Shown here: in pieces, positions 38,867 through 50,062 of the stretch
Position numbering within the stretch: the first letter of the stretch is position 1
Layout of the letters: each line of letters begins with the position of its first letter
From: Punica granatum
Taxonomy: Eukaryota > Streptophyta > Magnoliopsida > Myrtales > Lythraceae
Reading direction: 5' to 3'
Length of the DNA: 64,000 bases
Assembly (NCBI RefSeq): GCF_007655135.1
Contig: NC_045133.1
Coordinates: 5,928,376 to 5,992,375, forward strand
The notes under the pieces: generated by a model
Database searches by the model: none
What the model was told of the DNA's origin: nothing
Seen by the model: only the letters and a program-made list of their open reading frames with translations
Made by a program: the position numbers and the translations under genes

Positions 38867-38952
38867 TATAAAAGGGGATGTAAAGAAAAAGAATTAACGC
38901 ATTGCATTGACATTGAGACATTAACAAAGTAGCAGATTCCAGGCAGAATTAG
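38867..38952 (+). promoter_or_regulatory. TATA box and 5'-UTR exon of peptide gene B
   Basis: TATAAAAG at 38867-38874, donor AATTAG/GTGAGC after 38952, acceptor TTATAG at 39525-39530 one base before the start codon. Confidence 0.7.
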
Positions 38953-39531
38953 GTGAGCTTCCAACGACCCATTTTTTACGTTATTTGGTTAATTTAATTT
39001 ATTGTTTGTCTGAATTCTTATCAAATAGCCACCTAAAAATACATAAGTTGCTTCTGAAAATATTCCATGATATGAATCATTATATAGATTTGCAAATTTT
39101 TTAAGAAATATATCCCCAACTTTTTGCATGGATGTTAAATTCCTCTCCTTTCTAGACAGCTCTGCGATCCTTTATTTTTCAAATTCTTGGAATTTTTTTT
39201 TTGCGGCATCACGGTGTTTTCAGCCTATGATCCAAAAAAATTATCCCTTAATTGAAGGGCCTTTCGATAAAATCCCGTGCAATGTATGGGGCTAGATTTC
39301 TATTAAATAAATTTCGTTTCTTGGGAAAGACTTGCACCAATAATGCCATTAATTGGTATTTCCAATTCTTTCCTTCACTCGTCGATTACAATTTTACTTT
39401 CTTTTTTTGGGTAAATTATTACAATTTTACTTTTTCGGCGAAGATTCCATCATTAATGTTCATTAATTAGCATAAATTCAAATATTCTGCTAATATTCAG
39501 TGTCTTTTTTTTTTCCCTGAATTCTTATAGT

Positions 39532-40039
39532 ATGGCAGCGCAGATGTCCCAGTTATCATGCGCTCTCGTTGCGATTGCTCTCTTTGCTCTCTGCCAATGT
39601 TAGTAAGCGGATATATTCCTATTCTCTATGAATTGTTCATAAAAGATCAAAATGAGGAGAAAAAAAGAAAAGGACTGACGAGATTATATACGTACTTTCA
39701 TTAATATAATGGGAGTTTCTAATTAATTTCAGATATAAATTGTACATTCTGGCAGGCACAGTGTCACGACATCAGGTTGATTTCTTGCAATCCAAGTCAC
39801 TTAAGGCGAGGGAAGAAATCGAAAGAGCCAGTCCTTCCAGTGGCCATCAGCTCCGAGACACCTCGTCAGGGTCCCCAAAATCAATGGCTGCGAAAATAGT
39901 GATTTCACAGTGCAGCAGGAGTATATATATAACGAAGTTCTGTTGCGATTCAGATCCGTCCCTCAAGTGCTTCAAAACTGAAGAGGAGTGTTTGCAAAAA
40001 TGTCCACCCTTCAGGCCCCCATCGGCTCGGGGTACATAA
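39532..40039 (+). CDS. Secreted six-Cys peptide, gene B (116 aa)
   Basis: Coding exons 39532-39598 and 39756-40039, intact frame. Same signal peptide as gene A. The propeptide differs at a few residues. The Cys domain reads SIYITKFCC, DPSLKC, KTEEEC, LQKCPPF with the invariant C-x9-CC-x7-C-x6-C-x3-C spacing. The tail is RPPSARGT. The 68 bases ending just after the first domain Cys are identical to gene A, after which nearly every difference changes an amino acid. Gene B alone lacks the four-base TAAG before the start codon, so its 5'-UTR intron acceptor is TAG where the others have TAAG. About 100 bases downstream the sequence switches to a new partial unit. Confidence 0.87.
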
Positions 40040-40139
40040 CTAAGGTCATTTGCCCTTAAAGACTCGCGGGAATAAAACTGATCCTGTGAATCCCATAGTG
40101 ATTTTCTCGATTGAGTAATCAATCTAGCGGGGCAGTTAA

Positions 40140-41057
40140 AAAACCTGTTCAACTCATCATTAAGCAATAAATGAAAAATATTTTTTTCCTAAATCGATCA
40201 ACCTAAGACTGTGGCTGATACTCACTCTCAAGCATCTATTTGGTCCTTGCCTGAGACGCTTTCGGTCGTTCTCGAACGATACTTATACTATAAGTAAAGT
40301 CTCTTTGAAATGCAATTTATCAATTGCATCACAGCTCAAGGTTAAATAGTTATTATGAAAAATTTAATATATAAAAAAAAGCTTAAAAAAACTTGTACAT
40401 GATGAAAGGCCCATCAGAGTAGAAAATAGAAAATCACGGAATATAACATCAAGAAGAGCCAACTTAACTATTTATGGACTAAATGGCGAGTTAAAAAATA
40501 TAAAATTTAAAAGATATTTTTAATCAGTATAACAAAATAAAATGAAAATATCTCGAATCTAAATAAGGATAGATTGCACTCACTACTATAAAATACTATT
40601 TCGAACAAATGACAAGAAATTTGTTTGATAATTGCAATTGAAAATACCCGCAAAGTTTGGTTTACGTATTCACTTCTAATTTATTACCATAAAAGACTAT
40701 ATACATGAGGTGACTGCTGAAACCGAACCATTATGGATTCAATATAAAAGGGGATGTAAAGAAAAAGAATTAACGCATTGCATTGACATGGAGACATTAA
40801 CAAAGTAGCAGATTCAAGGCAGAATTAGGTGAGCTTCCAACGACCCATTTTTACGTTATTTGGTTAATTTAATTTATCGTTTGTCTGAATTCTTATCAAA
40901 TAGCCACCTAAAAATACATAAGTTGCTTCTGAAAATATTCCATGATATGAATCATTATATAGACTTGCAAATTTTTTAAGAAATATATCCCCAACTTTTT
41001 GCATGGATGTTAAATTCCTCTCCTTTTTAGATAGCTCTACGATGTTTTATTTTTCAA
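40140..41057 (+). repeat. Partial unit C' (promoter to 5'-UTR intron, no gene)
   Basis: Matches 38260-39187 of unit B. It contains TATAAAAG at 40743-40750 and a 5'-UTR exon ending at 40828 (AATTAG/GTGAGC), then intron sequence that stops at the foldback element at 41058. No coding exon follows before that element, so this is an orphan promoter. Confidence 0.8.
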
Positions 41058-43013
41058 ATTGAGTAATTAGGCAATTTCGTCCCTGACTTTCGCAAGTTGC
41101 ATCAATTTCGTTCCTGACTTATTTTTTACATCAATTTTGTCCCCGACTTTGCACTTTTTCATCAATTTCGTTCCTGACTTATTTTTTGCATCAATTTCGT
41201 CCCCGACTTTGCACGGTTACATCAATTTAATCCCTGACTTTGCACGGTTACATCAATTTAGTCCCTGACTTTCGCAACACTAGTCCCTGAGTTTTGGCGT
41301 TACATCAGATCGATTCTCGGTTACATCAATCTAGTCCAAGTGGCTAATTGACAGACGACGTTATTGCTTCGTTAATTTGTTCAATGACTGAATTGATGTA
41401 ACGACTGGGTAAATTGATGTAACCCCAAAATTAAATGATGTTTGTTACATCAATTACATCCTAAATTTTACTACAAACTTTTAAAATTTTAAAACAACCC
41501 AATTTTTTTTAAAATTTTCAATTTTGCCCCAACACCCTCTCTCTCCTTCATGTTCACTATTCATTGTCTTCCTCCTCCCTTCCACTGTTCATCATCCCCA
41601 GACCAACCTCTCCTTTTACCTGGCGAGATCCGCCCCGACCTCGCCCTCTTCTTCGACCACCCTTACCCCCCACCGAGGCCATCCTCGTCCTTGACAAGGA
41701 TGCCGTAGAAGGAGACCTCCCAATAGATGGACTTCTTAGGGATGTTCGGGGGGATGTCGAGGTCGCCGATGCAGAGTTCCAGGTGGAAGGCGAAGCAGTC
41801 GGGATTCCGATCGATGAACATCTCCTGCGGCCTATTGGAGCGGAGGTCCCAATTGTTGTAAAAAACGGCCCTGAAGTAGGAGTTTTGACTGACATTAGCT
41901 AGGGTCGTGGTGATCGTCCTCGAAAATTCGGCCGCCCATGTTGAATCAAATCTTGTCCCGATAGGCTCCCATGATCGAAATCGAGAGGACCCAGAAAAAG
42001 AATTCATGGATTTTTATTGGGTATCAAAGAATTAGAGGATAAAGCAATCGAAATTGGATGGATTGAGGGTCGAAATCGCAATTGAAGATATCGATAGAGG
42101 GAGGAGGGGACTATTGGGCGTCACAAGCAAGACCACTAGACAGACTATTGAGCCAACTTCGGGATAGTGTTTCTATCTCCACAGGACTCGGATTTCTGTA
42201 TTCTAGTTGTCTGTGGAAACCTCAAACAACAGGCTACAGTTTAGAATCAAACGAAAGTGAAAAATATGGAGAAAACAAGTAAAAAAGACTAGGTTAAATC
42301 CTCTATTCATCATGTCCGCAGTTGATTTTAGAATGCGATATTTTTCAAATGATTCAACCAAATTCAGTTTTGTAAAATCCTATAGCATCCTACTGATCTA
42401 AGCAATGAAATTATATAGCAATTCTGGTCAAATAACATAGCTACGATGATCTTCCATTAACAAGCTTTCAAGCTTTCACTCTCTAGAACCTAATGAGCTA
42501 CATCTCAACTTCTGAAGTTGAGGGTTACCCCGTCGCCCACCACCCCAAAATCAGTTAGATTGAAGGCAATCGCCCTCAGCCTCAGGAGTGGCCGGGCTAC
42601 AACAGGTGAGATTTGTGCTGAAGAAGAAGAAGAATGAGAAAGAGAGGAGGAAGAAGAACAGTAAACAAAGACAAATGGGTTAATAAAAAATAAGGGACTA
42701 ATTTGATGCAGCACGAGGACCAAATTGATGTAACAATTTGTATCATTTAACACCGCCAGCATTAATACTTAACGGCATGGACCAAATTGATGTCGCAGGA
42801 GAACAAATTGATGTCGCATTGGGACCTGATGGATGCAACCACCCCACAAAAGAACCAAATTGATGCAACTGTAACACTAACTGATGTAACTGCGGAAAGT
42901 CAGGGACTAAATTGATGCAACCGTACAAAGTCGACGATCAATTTGATGTAACCGAAAAGTTCGAGACTAAATTGATGCAAGAGTGCAAAGTTAGGGACGA
43001 AATTACCTATTTT
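41058..43013. mobile_element. 2-kb foldback element with subterminal repeats and a GC-rich cargo
   Basis: Left end AGGCAATTTCGTCCCTGAC and right end GTTAGGGACGAAATTACCT are inverses. Both ends are followed by arrays of roughly 37-40-bp repeats built around TTTGCACGGTTACATCAATT. The core (about 41530-42010) is GC-rich. No transposase is seen. The left flank corresponds to a position in the 5'-UTR intron and the right flank to the 5'-UTR exon of the unit, so the element sits at a tandem-duplication junction and not at a simple insertion site. Confidence 0.75.
41663..42007 (-). pseudogene. Unidentified coding-like fragment carried by the foldback element
   Basis: The 114-codon minus-strand frame begins MNSFSGSSRFRSWEPIG and includes FYNNWDLRSNRPQEMF and CFAFHLELCIGDLD. 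Its composition looks like real protein-coding sequence and is unlike the surrounding repeats. It runs to a stop in GC-rich Arg/Gly-coding DNA. I do not recognise the parent gene. A captured host-gene fragment is the likely explanation. Confidence 0.4.
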
Positions 43014-43070
43014 CTCGCATTGCATTGACATTGAGACATTAACAAAGAAGCAGATTCAAGGCAGACTTAG
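43014..43070 (+). promoter_or_regulatory. 5'-UTR exon of peptide gene C, without its own TATA box
   Basis: CGCATTGCATTGACATTGAG to GACTTAG/GTGAGC matches the UTR exons of the other units, but the upstream TATAAAAG stretch is absent because the foldback element ends right here. The nearest unit-type TATA is at 40743, 2.3 kb upstream. Confidence 0.65.
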
Positions 43071-43646
43071 GTGAGCTTCCAACATTTTACGTTATTTGGT
43101 TAATTTAATTTATCTTTTGTCTGAATTCTTATCAAATTAGCCACATAAAAATACATAAGTTGCTTCTTAAAATATTCCATGATATGTATCATTATATAGA
43201 TTTGCAAATTTTTTAAGAAATATATCCCCAACTTTTTGCATGGATGTTAAATTCCTCTCCTTTTTAGACAGCTCAGCGATCTTTCAATTTTCAAATTCTT
43301 GTACTTTGTTTTTTTGCGGCACCACAGTGTTTTCAGCCTATGCCCAAAAATATTATCCCTTAATTGAAGAGTTACTTCGATAAAATCCCGTGCAATGTAT
43401 GGGGCTAGTTTTGTATTAAATAAATTTCGTTTCTTGGAAAAGACCTGCACCAATAATGCTATTAATTGGTATTTCCAATTCTTTCCTTCACTCGTCGATT
43501 ACAATTTTACTTTCTTTTTCTGGGTAAATTATTACAATTTTAATTTCTCGGCAAAGATTCCATCATTAATGCTCGTTAATTAACATAAATTCAAATATTC
43601 TTCTAATATTCAGTGTCCTTTTTTTTTTTGAATTCTAATCGTAAGT

Positions 43647-44151
43647 ATGGCAGCGCAGATGTCCCAGTTACCATGTGCTCTAGTTGCGATTGCTCTCTTT
43701 GCTCTCTGCCAATGTTAGTAAGCGGATATATTCCTATTCTCTATGAATCGATCATAAAAGATGAAAATGAGGAGAAAAAAAGAAAAGGACTGACGAGATT
43801 ATATACGTACTTTTGTTAATATAATAGGAGTTTCTAATTAATTTCATATATGAATTGTACATTCGGGCAGGCACAGTGTCACGACATCAGGTTGATTTCT
43901 TGCACTCCAAGTCACTTAAGGCGAGGGAAGAAGTCGAAAGAACCAGTCCTTACAGTGGCCATCAACTCCGAGACAGCTCATCAGGGTCCCCAAAATCAAT
44001 GGCTGCGAAAATAGTGATTTCACAGTGCAGCAAGAGTGCATTTTTAACGGGATTCTGTTGCGATTCAGATCCGTCCCTTAAGTGCTTCAACACTAGAGAG
44101 GAGTGTTTGCAAGTCTGTCCTCCCTACAGCCCCCCACCGGCTCATAACTAA
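43647..44151 (+). CDS. Secreted six-Cys peptide, gene C (115 aa)
   Basis: Coding exons 43647-43713 and 43871-44151, intact frame. Signal peptide MAAQMSQLPCALVAIALFAL. The propeptide contains LKAREEVERTSPYSG and the conserved SPKSMAAKIVISQC. Cys domain: SAFLTGFCC, DPSLKC, NTREEC, LQVCPP, with tail YSPPPAHN. Spacing is C-x9-CC-x7-C-x6-C-x3-C. Against gene B the Cys domain has eight replacement codons and one synonymous. It is closest to gene D. Regulation may differ from its siblings, because its TATA region is displaced by the element at 41058-43013. Confidence 0.87.
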
Positions 44152-45062
44152 GAGGAATAAAACTGATCATGTGAATCCCATAGTGATTTTCTCGATCGAG
44201 TAAACAATCTAGCGGGGCAGTTAAATGTACTTCTGTTTGCAGGATGGGTCAGATCTATGAATTATAATAATACGAGAAATGAATTTGCTCATTTATATGA
44301 TCCTTTTAATAGTTCTCCTCAATTCAGACATGAATTAGTTCCACTGATATCCTCGTACTTAGCCTCATAATCCCTATGAGCACCCCGGGCACTGTGTGGC
44401 TATGGACTGGCCATGCAGCTTCTGTTGTTCTTGCTCCTTATGTACGTAGCTTGGAAATATTATTCTCTAGTTTGCCCTCGAGCAATTCACTCGACACAAT
44501 AAATCACCTCCATCGGCTATGATTCCAATCCATATGTGAGAGAAATTTAGAAAAATAATAGTTGTGTTCACTTGTATACATATTGTTCATATTTCCAAGT
44601 ACAGAGAAAATTTTGACCTCTAATTTTTGAACAAGAATTCCATATTTTTCTATCGAAAAATGGATTTAGATATGAAGAAAAAAGGTGAAGAACAGAAGTT
44701 GAAAATAAATACACAGATTCTGCATGCTTTTAGGCTTGAATACCAATTCTTTTGCACAATAGATTTACCATTTTTTGGGTATTAGTAACCTTCTTCAAAA
44801 GGGAGATATTAGCAATTGATTCATGCCCCAACACAAATATAACTGGCAATAAATATATATTCTTATATTGGGTAATAAATGCATGGCAAGTGAGTAATGC
44901 CCATTATTTTTTCACCAAAAAAAATGCCCATCATTTTCATACTTCCATATATATCTTCTAGGCGATTGATTTTATTACCGAAAAAGACTATATATATATA
45001 TATATATATTATGTGGACTGCATTAATTACTGTGGCAATTACATTGAGACATTATTGATGAC

Positions 45063-45250
45063 TCAAGTGTACGAGAAAATATTAAATGATCATAACTCAT
45101 AATGATGTGGTAAGAAAGAACCAATAAAATTGCTTCAATTAAGAAGATTTACCACAATTAATCGAGTGATTAGCACTTATTATTTAGTTTATTGCAATTT
45201 AATTGGTTCTTTCTTATACCATGTGATGAGATATGATCACCGAATAATCT
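45063..45250. mobile_element. Small MITE in the 3' flank of unit C
   Basis: TGATGTGGTAAGAAAGAACCAAT near the left is inverted as ATTGGTTCTTTCTTATACCA at the right. CAAGTGT occurs on both sides (45053-45059 and 45255-45261). Absent from the same place in units 0 and A. Confidence 0.65.
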
Positions 45251-45273
45251 CTCCAAGTGTGCACACATGGAAT

Positions 45274-45730
45274 CACTACAATATAGTAGTTTATTAGCAA
45301 CTAAATGATGAATTTTAGTTGTTAAAAAGCGCATTTAACAACTAAAATATATTTCAACCATATATATAGTAATTCCTTTAGCTGCTAAACTATTACAACT
45401 GAAATGCAATCAAAGTATTTTAGCTGGTATAAATTTTAACAACTATACTTTGTCCTTTAATAACTGAAATTGTAATTGCTGAAGAGTTTATTAGCTGCTA
45501 AATGAATTTTTTCACAACTATATTTTTCACTTTACTAAGAGGTAAAATGTGATTGCTATAATCTATAACAACTAAAAAAACTTAGTTGCACATTAGTTGC
45601 CACAACTCAATAGCTAAAGGTCATAAAAACTAAAAATATGTATGATTGCAAAATATTTTAGTTATTAAAAGTGACCTTTTTGCATCTCGAAATGATAAAT
45701 TAGTTGCTAATAAATTACATTGTTACAGTG
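45274..45730. mobile_element. CACTA-type MITE (unit C copy)
   Basis: CACTACAA start and TGTTACAGTG end, with AAT duplicated on both sides (45271-45273, 45731-45733). Same insertion as at 28910-29350. Confidence 0.85.
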
Positions 45731-45770
45731 AATTCACTCCCCTAAAAAATGTGCATACCTACACACACAT

Positions 45771-46245
45771 AGGGGTATAATGAGACGAGTCGAGCCCGTA
45801 TATACTGGGCTTGAGCTCAATTCGTTTATTAGTTCTCGAACTGGGCCCCAAGATCGAGCTTGCGCGAGCCTAACTCTTTGACCTTGGGCTCGGCTCGTTG
45901 TATTTAGCGAAGACTCGGCTTGGTTCGTAGAGGTTCGGCATGCTAGCAGAGATTGACTCATATAAGGCTCGTGAGCTCAATCTTATATAGGCTCGTGACC
46001 TCAAGCTTGTATAGGCTCGTGACCTCGAGCTCGCAATGTCTTGAATTGGACTACCATATGCAATGACTCATAATTTTTTATATATATTTATATATGTAGC
46101 TTGTTTAGGCTCACAAGCTTCACGAGCTGAATATTATTGAGCTGGCTTAGCTTCTTTAACTGGCGAGCTCGAGCCGAGCTGAATTCGAGCTTTCATCGAG
46201 CTGAGCCTGAACTGTTCGCGAACGTCTGACCTTGTTTACACCCAT
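45771..46245. mobile_element. hAT-like element (unit C copy)
   Basis: AGGGGTATAA left end, TTTACACCCAT right end, ACACACAT on both sides. Contains an extra local repetition of ATAGGCTCGTGACCTC near 45985-46025 compared with 29394-29834. Confidence 0.8.
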
Positions 46246-46271
46246 ACACACATATAGTCTTTCATTCTATA

Positions 46272-49073
46272 TGTCAGCACCCCATTTTGGTCCATCGGCT
46301 CTAGGATATGACATCAACAAGGCTCCCGACTAGGGTTCCTCAACTCTAACAAAAAAATGGCGAGGGCAACATATGAAATTTTGCAGCACACACAATTGAT
46401 CTCGAAGAATAAGGCACGAAATATCAATATTCGAACCGAAGGTAGTGGATAAAGGGGAAATCACGTCTCTGTATCATTTTCTTCGGTGAGAATGACTATC
46501 TTCATGGATCCTAGAACCAAGTTCGATATTTTTAGATCAAGATTTGGTGAGTCGGGGACATTTCACTAAAAAAATCACGTCGAGAGGCCATTCGAGCAAA
46601 AAGATAAAATTCGTGGGACCTGGGGTGCCCAAACAGTGAATACAGCATCTCGAGCATGGGATTCGACGCATCATATCACGGTCAATCCTAAACCTAAAAA
46701 GGTGAATTTCATATTGGGGCCTCTTCCTTCCCGATTTAAGCCGATTCCCTCGTTTTACATTTTTTCCGCTTCCATGAGTCGGTGTCGTTTTATCGATTCC
46801 ATTAAATTTCATGTATGTGCATGCTTGAGTGTTTGTTTGCGTTTTCAAGAGCATGGCGACATCGATTTTGCAAAATATGTATATTTATCGTGTTTGACGT
46901 TTTATGTATGCAAAGAAACGAGTTGGAATCGGGCGAGGAAACCGCTCAAAATCCGAGTTGAGTCAAGCTAGCCCACGGCTTTCTCCTTGGGGGGTGGCCG
47001 TGAGCTTCTTGATCCTTCACAAGTCAAGAGCGGCCTCCTTTTACAATTTAAACCCATTTTCTTGGGTTGTGTGCAATGGCATTTTAAATACCGTCGCGAA
47101 TCGTTTCATTAATAAGTAACATTCAATGTTCAAGGCCATAATCATTAATAATTCCACATACGGAAAAATGGGACGTGTCACTCGGCTAAATAAATCATTC
47201 GGCTTAAAATAAATCCCATGAACCGGTTATTAACGTGTAATTGCGACGATAGCTCACGAACCATCGGAAAATGCCTTTCTTTAAACCCACAATTTCAAAG
47301 CACCGAGACGTGTAACACGCATAGCTTATGCATCTAGAGAACACTCATGTACCTTGACTCGAGTCCGGACTCGATTTGAGGCGGCTCAAGTCGAGATATA
47401 TGAGTCTTCTTTAGACGCTCCGTGTCACGCAATATCAATTTCACACATACACTCTACACTTTTTTACGGCTCAAGGGCATAACCGTTTTTTCGTTAATCG
47501 CGGACTCCTTAGACGTTAGAATGATCGAAACACTTCGATTCACGGTTGGACACAGGCAGCCCGTTCGGGCGCATGTGTCATTTGCATAGCCCTCTTCGTC
47601 CAATTTCAATGTTTTTGTTATCCTACCGTAGATTCGGGTAGCTAGAATAGTTATCTCTGTCACAAAACATGCAAATCCTGATTAACCATTTACTCCACTT
47701 AAACAAATATTAGATAATGGATAGGCAGAACTCTAGGTTCCAAATCTAGAATCAAAACACATGTTTGGCATAATCAGTGAAACCATAGTATCGCAATACA
47801 AAACAAGATTTTAAAACGAACCCACACATGCATAGTTGAATTAGCACCACATTCTTACTTGTCTAGATTAGAAAATTGCTTGCCAATTAACCTCAGTTAA
47901 TGATTGTTTAAATCACGTAAACTTGACATAATACACAACTTGTCTATTTTTATTTGTTTTCATATGTTTTCATCAGTTTTATCAGTTTTCTGCTATTTTC
48001 CGCTGTCATTTGTTGATTTGTTGTGGTTCGGGTCCAAACCTATAGGTTACGCATTGCACAAGGTCTAACGCCCCAAAACCATCGATCATAGGGTCCAACG
48101 CCCCCACACACATCGAATGCGCGCAACCCGAGTGCGGAATCAGGTCTGGCCCCAAGTCAATACCTTGCTTCGAGTAGAGTCTATGCGGAAAATGACTCGG
48201 ATCGGGCGTGTGAACCGCGGTTAGGCATCGCCCGGGAGCTCGATCGTCCAATGGTCACCTTGAGAATCAATCGGCTCTCTCACCACCAGTTGGCTCGGTC
48301 GGACCCGACCCTCGGCTCTTTGAGCCCGTGTTGCCTTAATTTATTTATCGGTTATTCAAAACGTCATGGTGAACTGGAGAGGAATATTGGCCTAAGGCAA
48401 ACTGATCGGGATCCATGTATTGTACTCTTTTATTCTTTAGTTATTCAAGAGCATATTGTGAGGACATATATTTGTACATTCATTCATTCATTATAAGGAT
48501 CCCCGGTCGGTGAGCAAGAGGTCCGAGAGTTGAATCGATCAATTCAGATTACTTACCCGAAGACGAGTAAACTCACTGCCTCGTAGTTTCGATTCACACG
48601 AGAAATCGACCATCATGGTCCGATGAACAGTAGCGTGAGGGCAGTGAACCGATTATTCAATGTGCAAGCTTACTTCTCCTTCAGGCTCTTAATCCAAAGC
48701 AATTGTTTCATCGAATTTACGATGTCAACACAGGCAAGGAGAGTGCAACCTAATTCACGCGGTAAATAAACAATAAATTGCAAGCCTAGCAAGTTAGAGT
48801 ACCGAAAGGGCGTGCAGGATATAGGCCCGCACGTAATAGAACCCTCGAATTCGGAATTTCCGAATCCGCATGACCATTGCCTTAGCAACTAGGTGTATCT
48901 CATACCCCAAGATATGGATAACTTATCGGCCCTCGACTTTCGGGTCGTAAACAGGTAGTGGCGACTCCTTCTTACGTGCGTCCGTCGCGCGTCTCCGAGA
49001 AGGTGGACATTCCCAAGTCGCGTCGCAGCGTGCGCATTGCATGCCCCAACGAGAGCAGATTCGGGTGTGCACA
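46272..49073 (+). mobile_element. Solo LTR (2.8 kb) related to the large LTR element at 50063
   Basis: Begins TGTCAGCACCCCATTTT and ends GTGCACA. The right two thirds (from about 47090) match 52600-55062 of the large element's 5' LTR, including AGGCGGCTCAAGTC and TATAGGCCCGCACGTAA. No internal region follows. Flanking pentamers differ (CTATA on the left, CTCGT on the right). The left flank matches unit position 29870 and the right flank unit position 31076, so about 1.2 kb of the unit is missing at this point. Confidence 0.75.
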
Positions 49074-49285
49074 CTCGTAAAGTATTCAAGAAGGCAAAAA
49101 GGGCTAGACACACGATGAATCATACGGATTATCTATCGTTGCTTCTCTAAGGATGTGTTTGGGAGTTTTTAGGGGAGGGAGAGGAGAGGAGAGCGAATGG
49201 AGGGAGAATGCATGTCTTGTTTGGGAGATTTTAGGGAGGGAGAGGAGTGGATAGGAGAAGTAATGAAAAAAATGTATATTTTAAA

Positions 49286-49612
49286 TGGAAATTTACCTAA
49301 AATGACGTATGGTTTACCTGTTTTGTCAAATCTATCTTATATATTTTTTTGTCAAATATATCCCATGATTTACTTTTTGCATCAAATTTATCCCGACGTT
49401 ATCTTTTCCGTTGACGTGGCGCCTACGTGACAAGTGTGGCTCACTATCCCTCCACGTGCCACATCAGCACAACCGTTAGATGTTAATGGAAAAGATAACG
49501 TCGGGATAGATTTGATGCAAAAAATAAACCATGAGATATATTTGACAAAAAAAAGTATATGATAGATTTGACAAAACGGGTAAACTATGGGTCATTTTGG
49601 GGTAAAAACCCC
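49286..49612. mobile_element. Mutator-like MITE with perfect 9-bp target duplication, copy 1
   Basis: 327 bp. Palindromic ends (TTTACCTAAAATGAC / GTCATTTTGGGGTAAA) with an internal CGTTATCTTTTCCGTTGACG mirrored as GGAAAAGATAACGTC. TATTTTAAA lies on both sides (49277-49285, 49613-49621). A 9-bp duplication is typical of Mutator-like elements. Confidence 0.9.
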
Positions 49613-50062
49613 TATTTTAAAAGAAATCTAATTAAAATTTATATAACTAGTCACTTTACATTTAAACCGTAAACATCTTTTTCCTGTATCAAAATGAATT
49701 GTACCTACATTAATTAAATTGTTATTTGATGTACCGTAACATGAAAAATTTTATGTTAAAAATTATTTAAAAAATAAATAGAAAATATTGTTTTGGTTCT
49801 GCGTAATGTCTTATGAATAATCAATTAAATATAAATTATCTATTTTTTGGTAAGACGTGTAATTTAATTTTTCCCATTAAGTACATACACAATTTCGATC
49901 ATGCATTTGACAGACTATTATATCATTTTTAAATTACGTGGGTAATAATTTAGCAATATTGGCAAAATATAGTTATAATTATTTTCTATTTTATAATTCC
50001 ATACGCATAAGACGGTATTATAGTAATTTATTTTAGTTTTATGCGAAATTCTTAAGTTTATA

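Noticed and set aside
39847..40167. 106-codon minus-strand frame
   Set aside because: Antisense shadow of peptide gene B exon 2.
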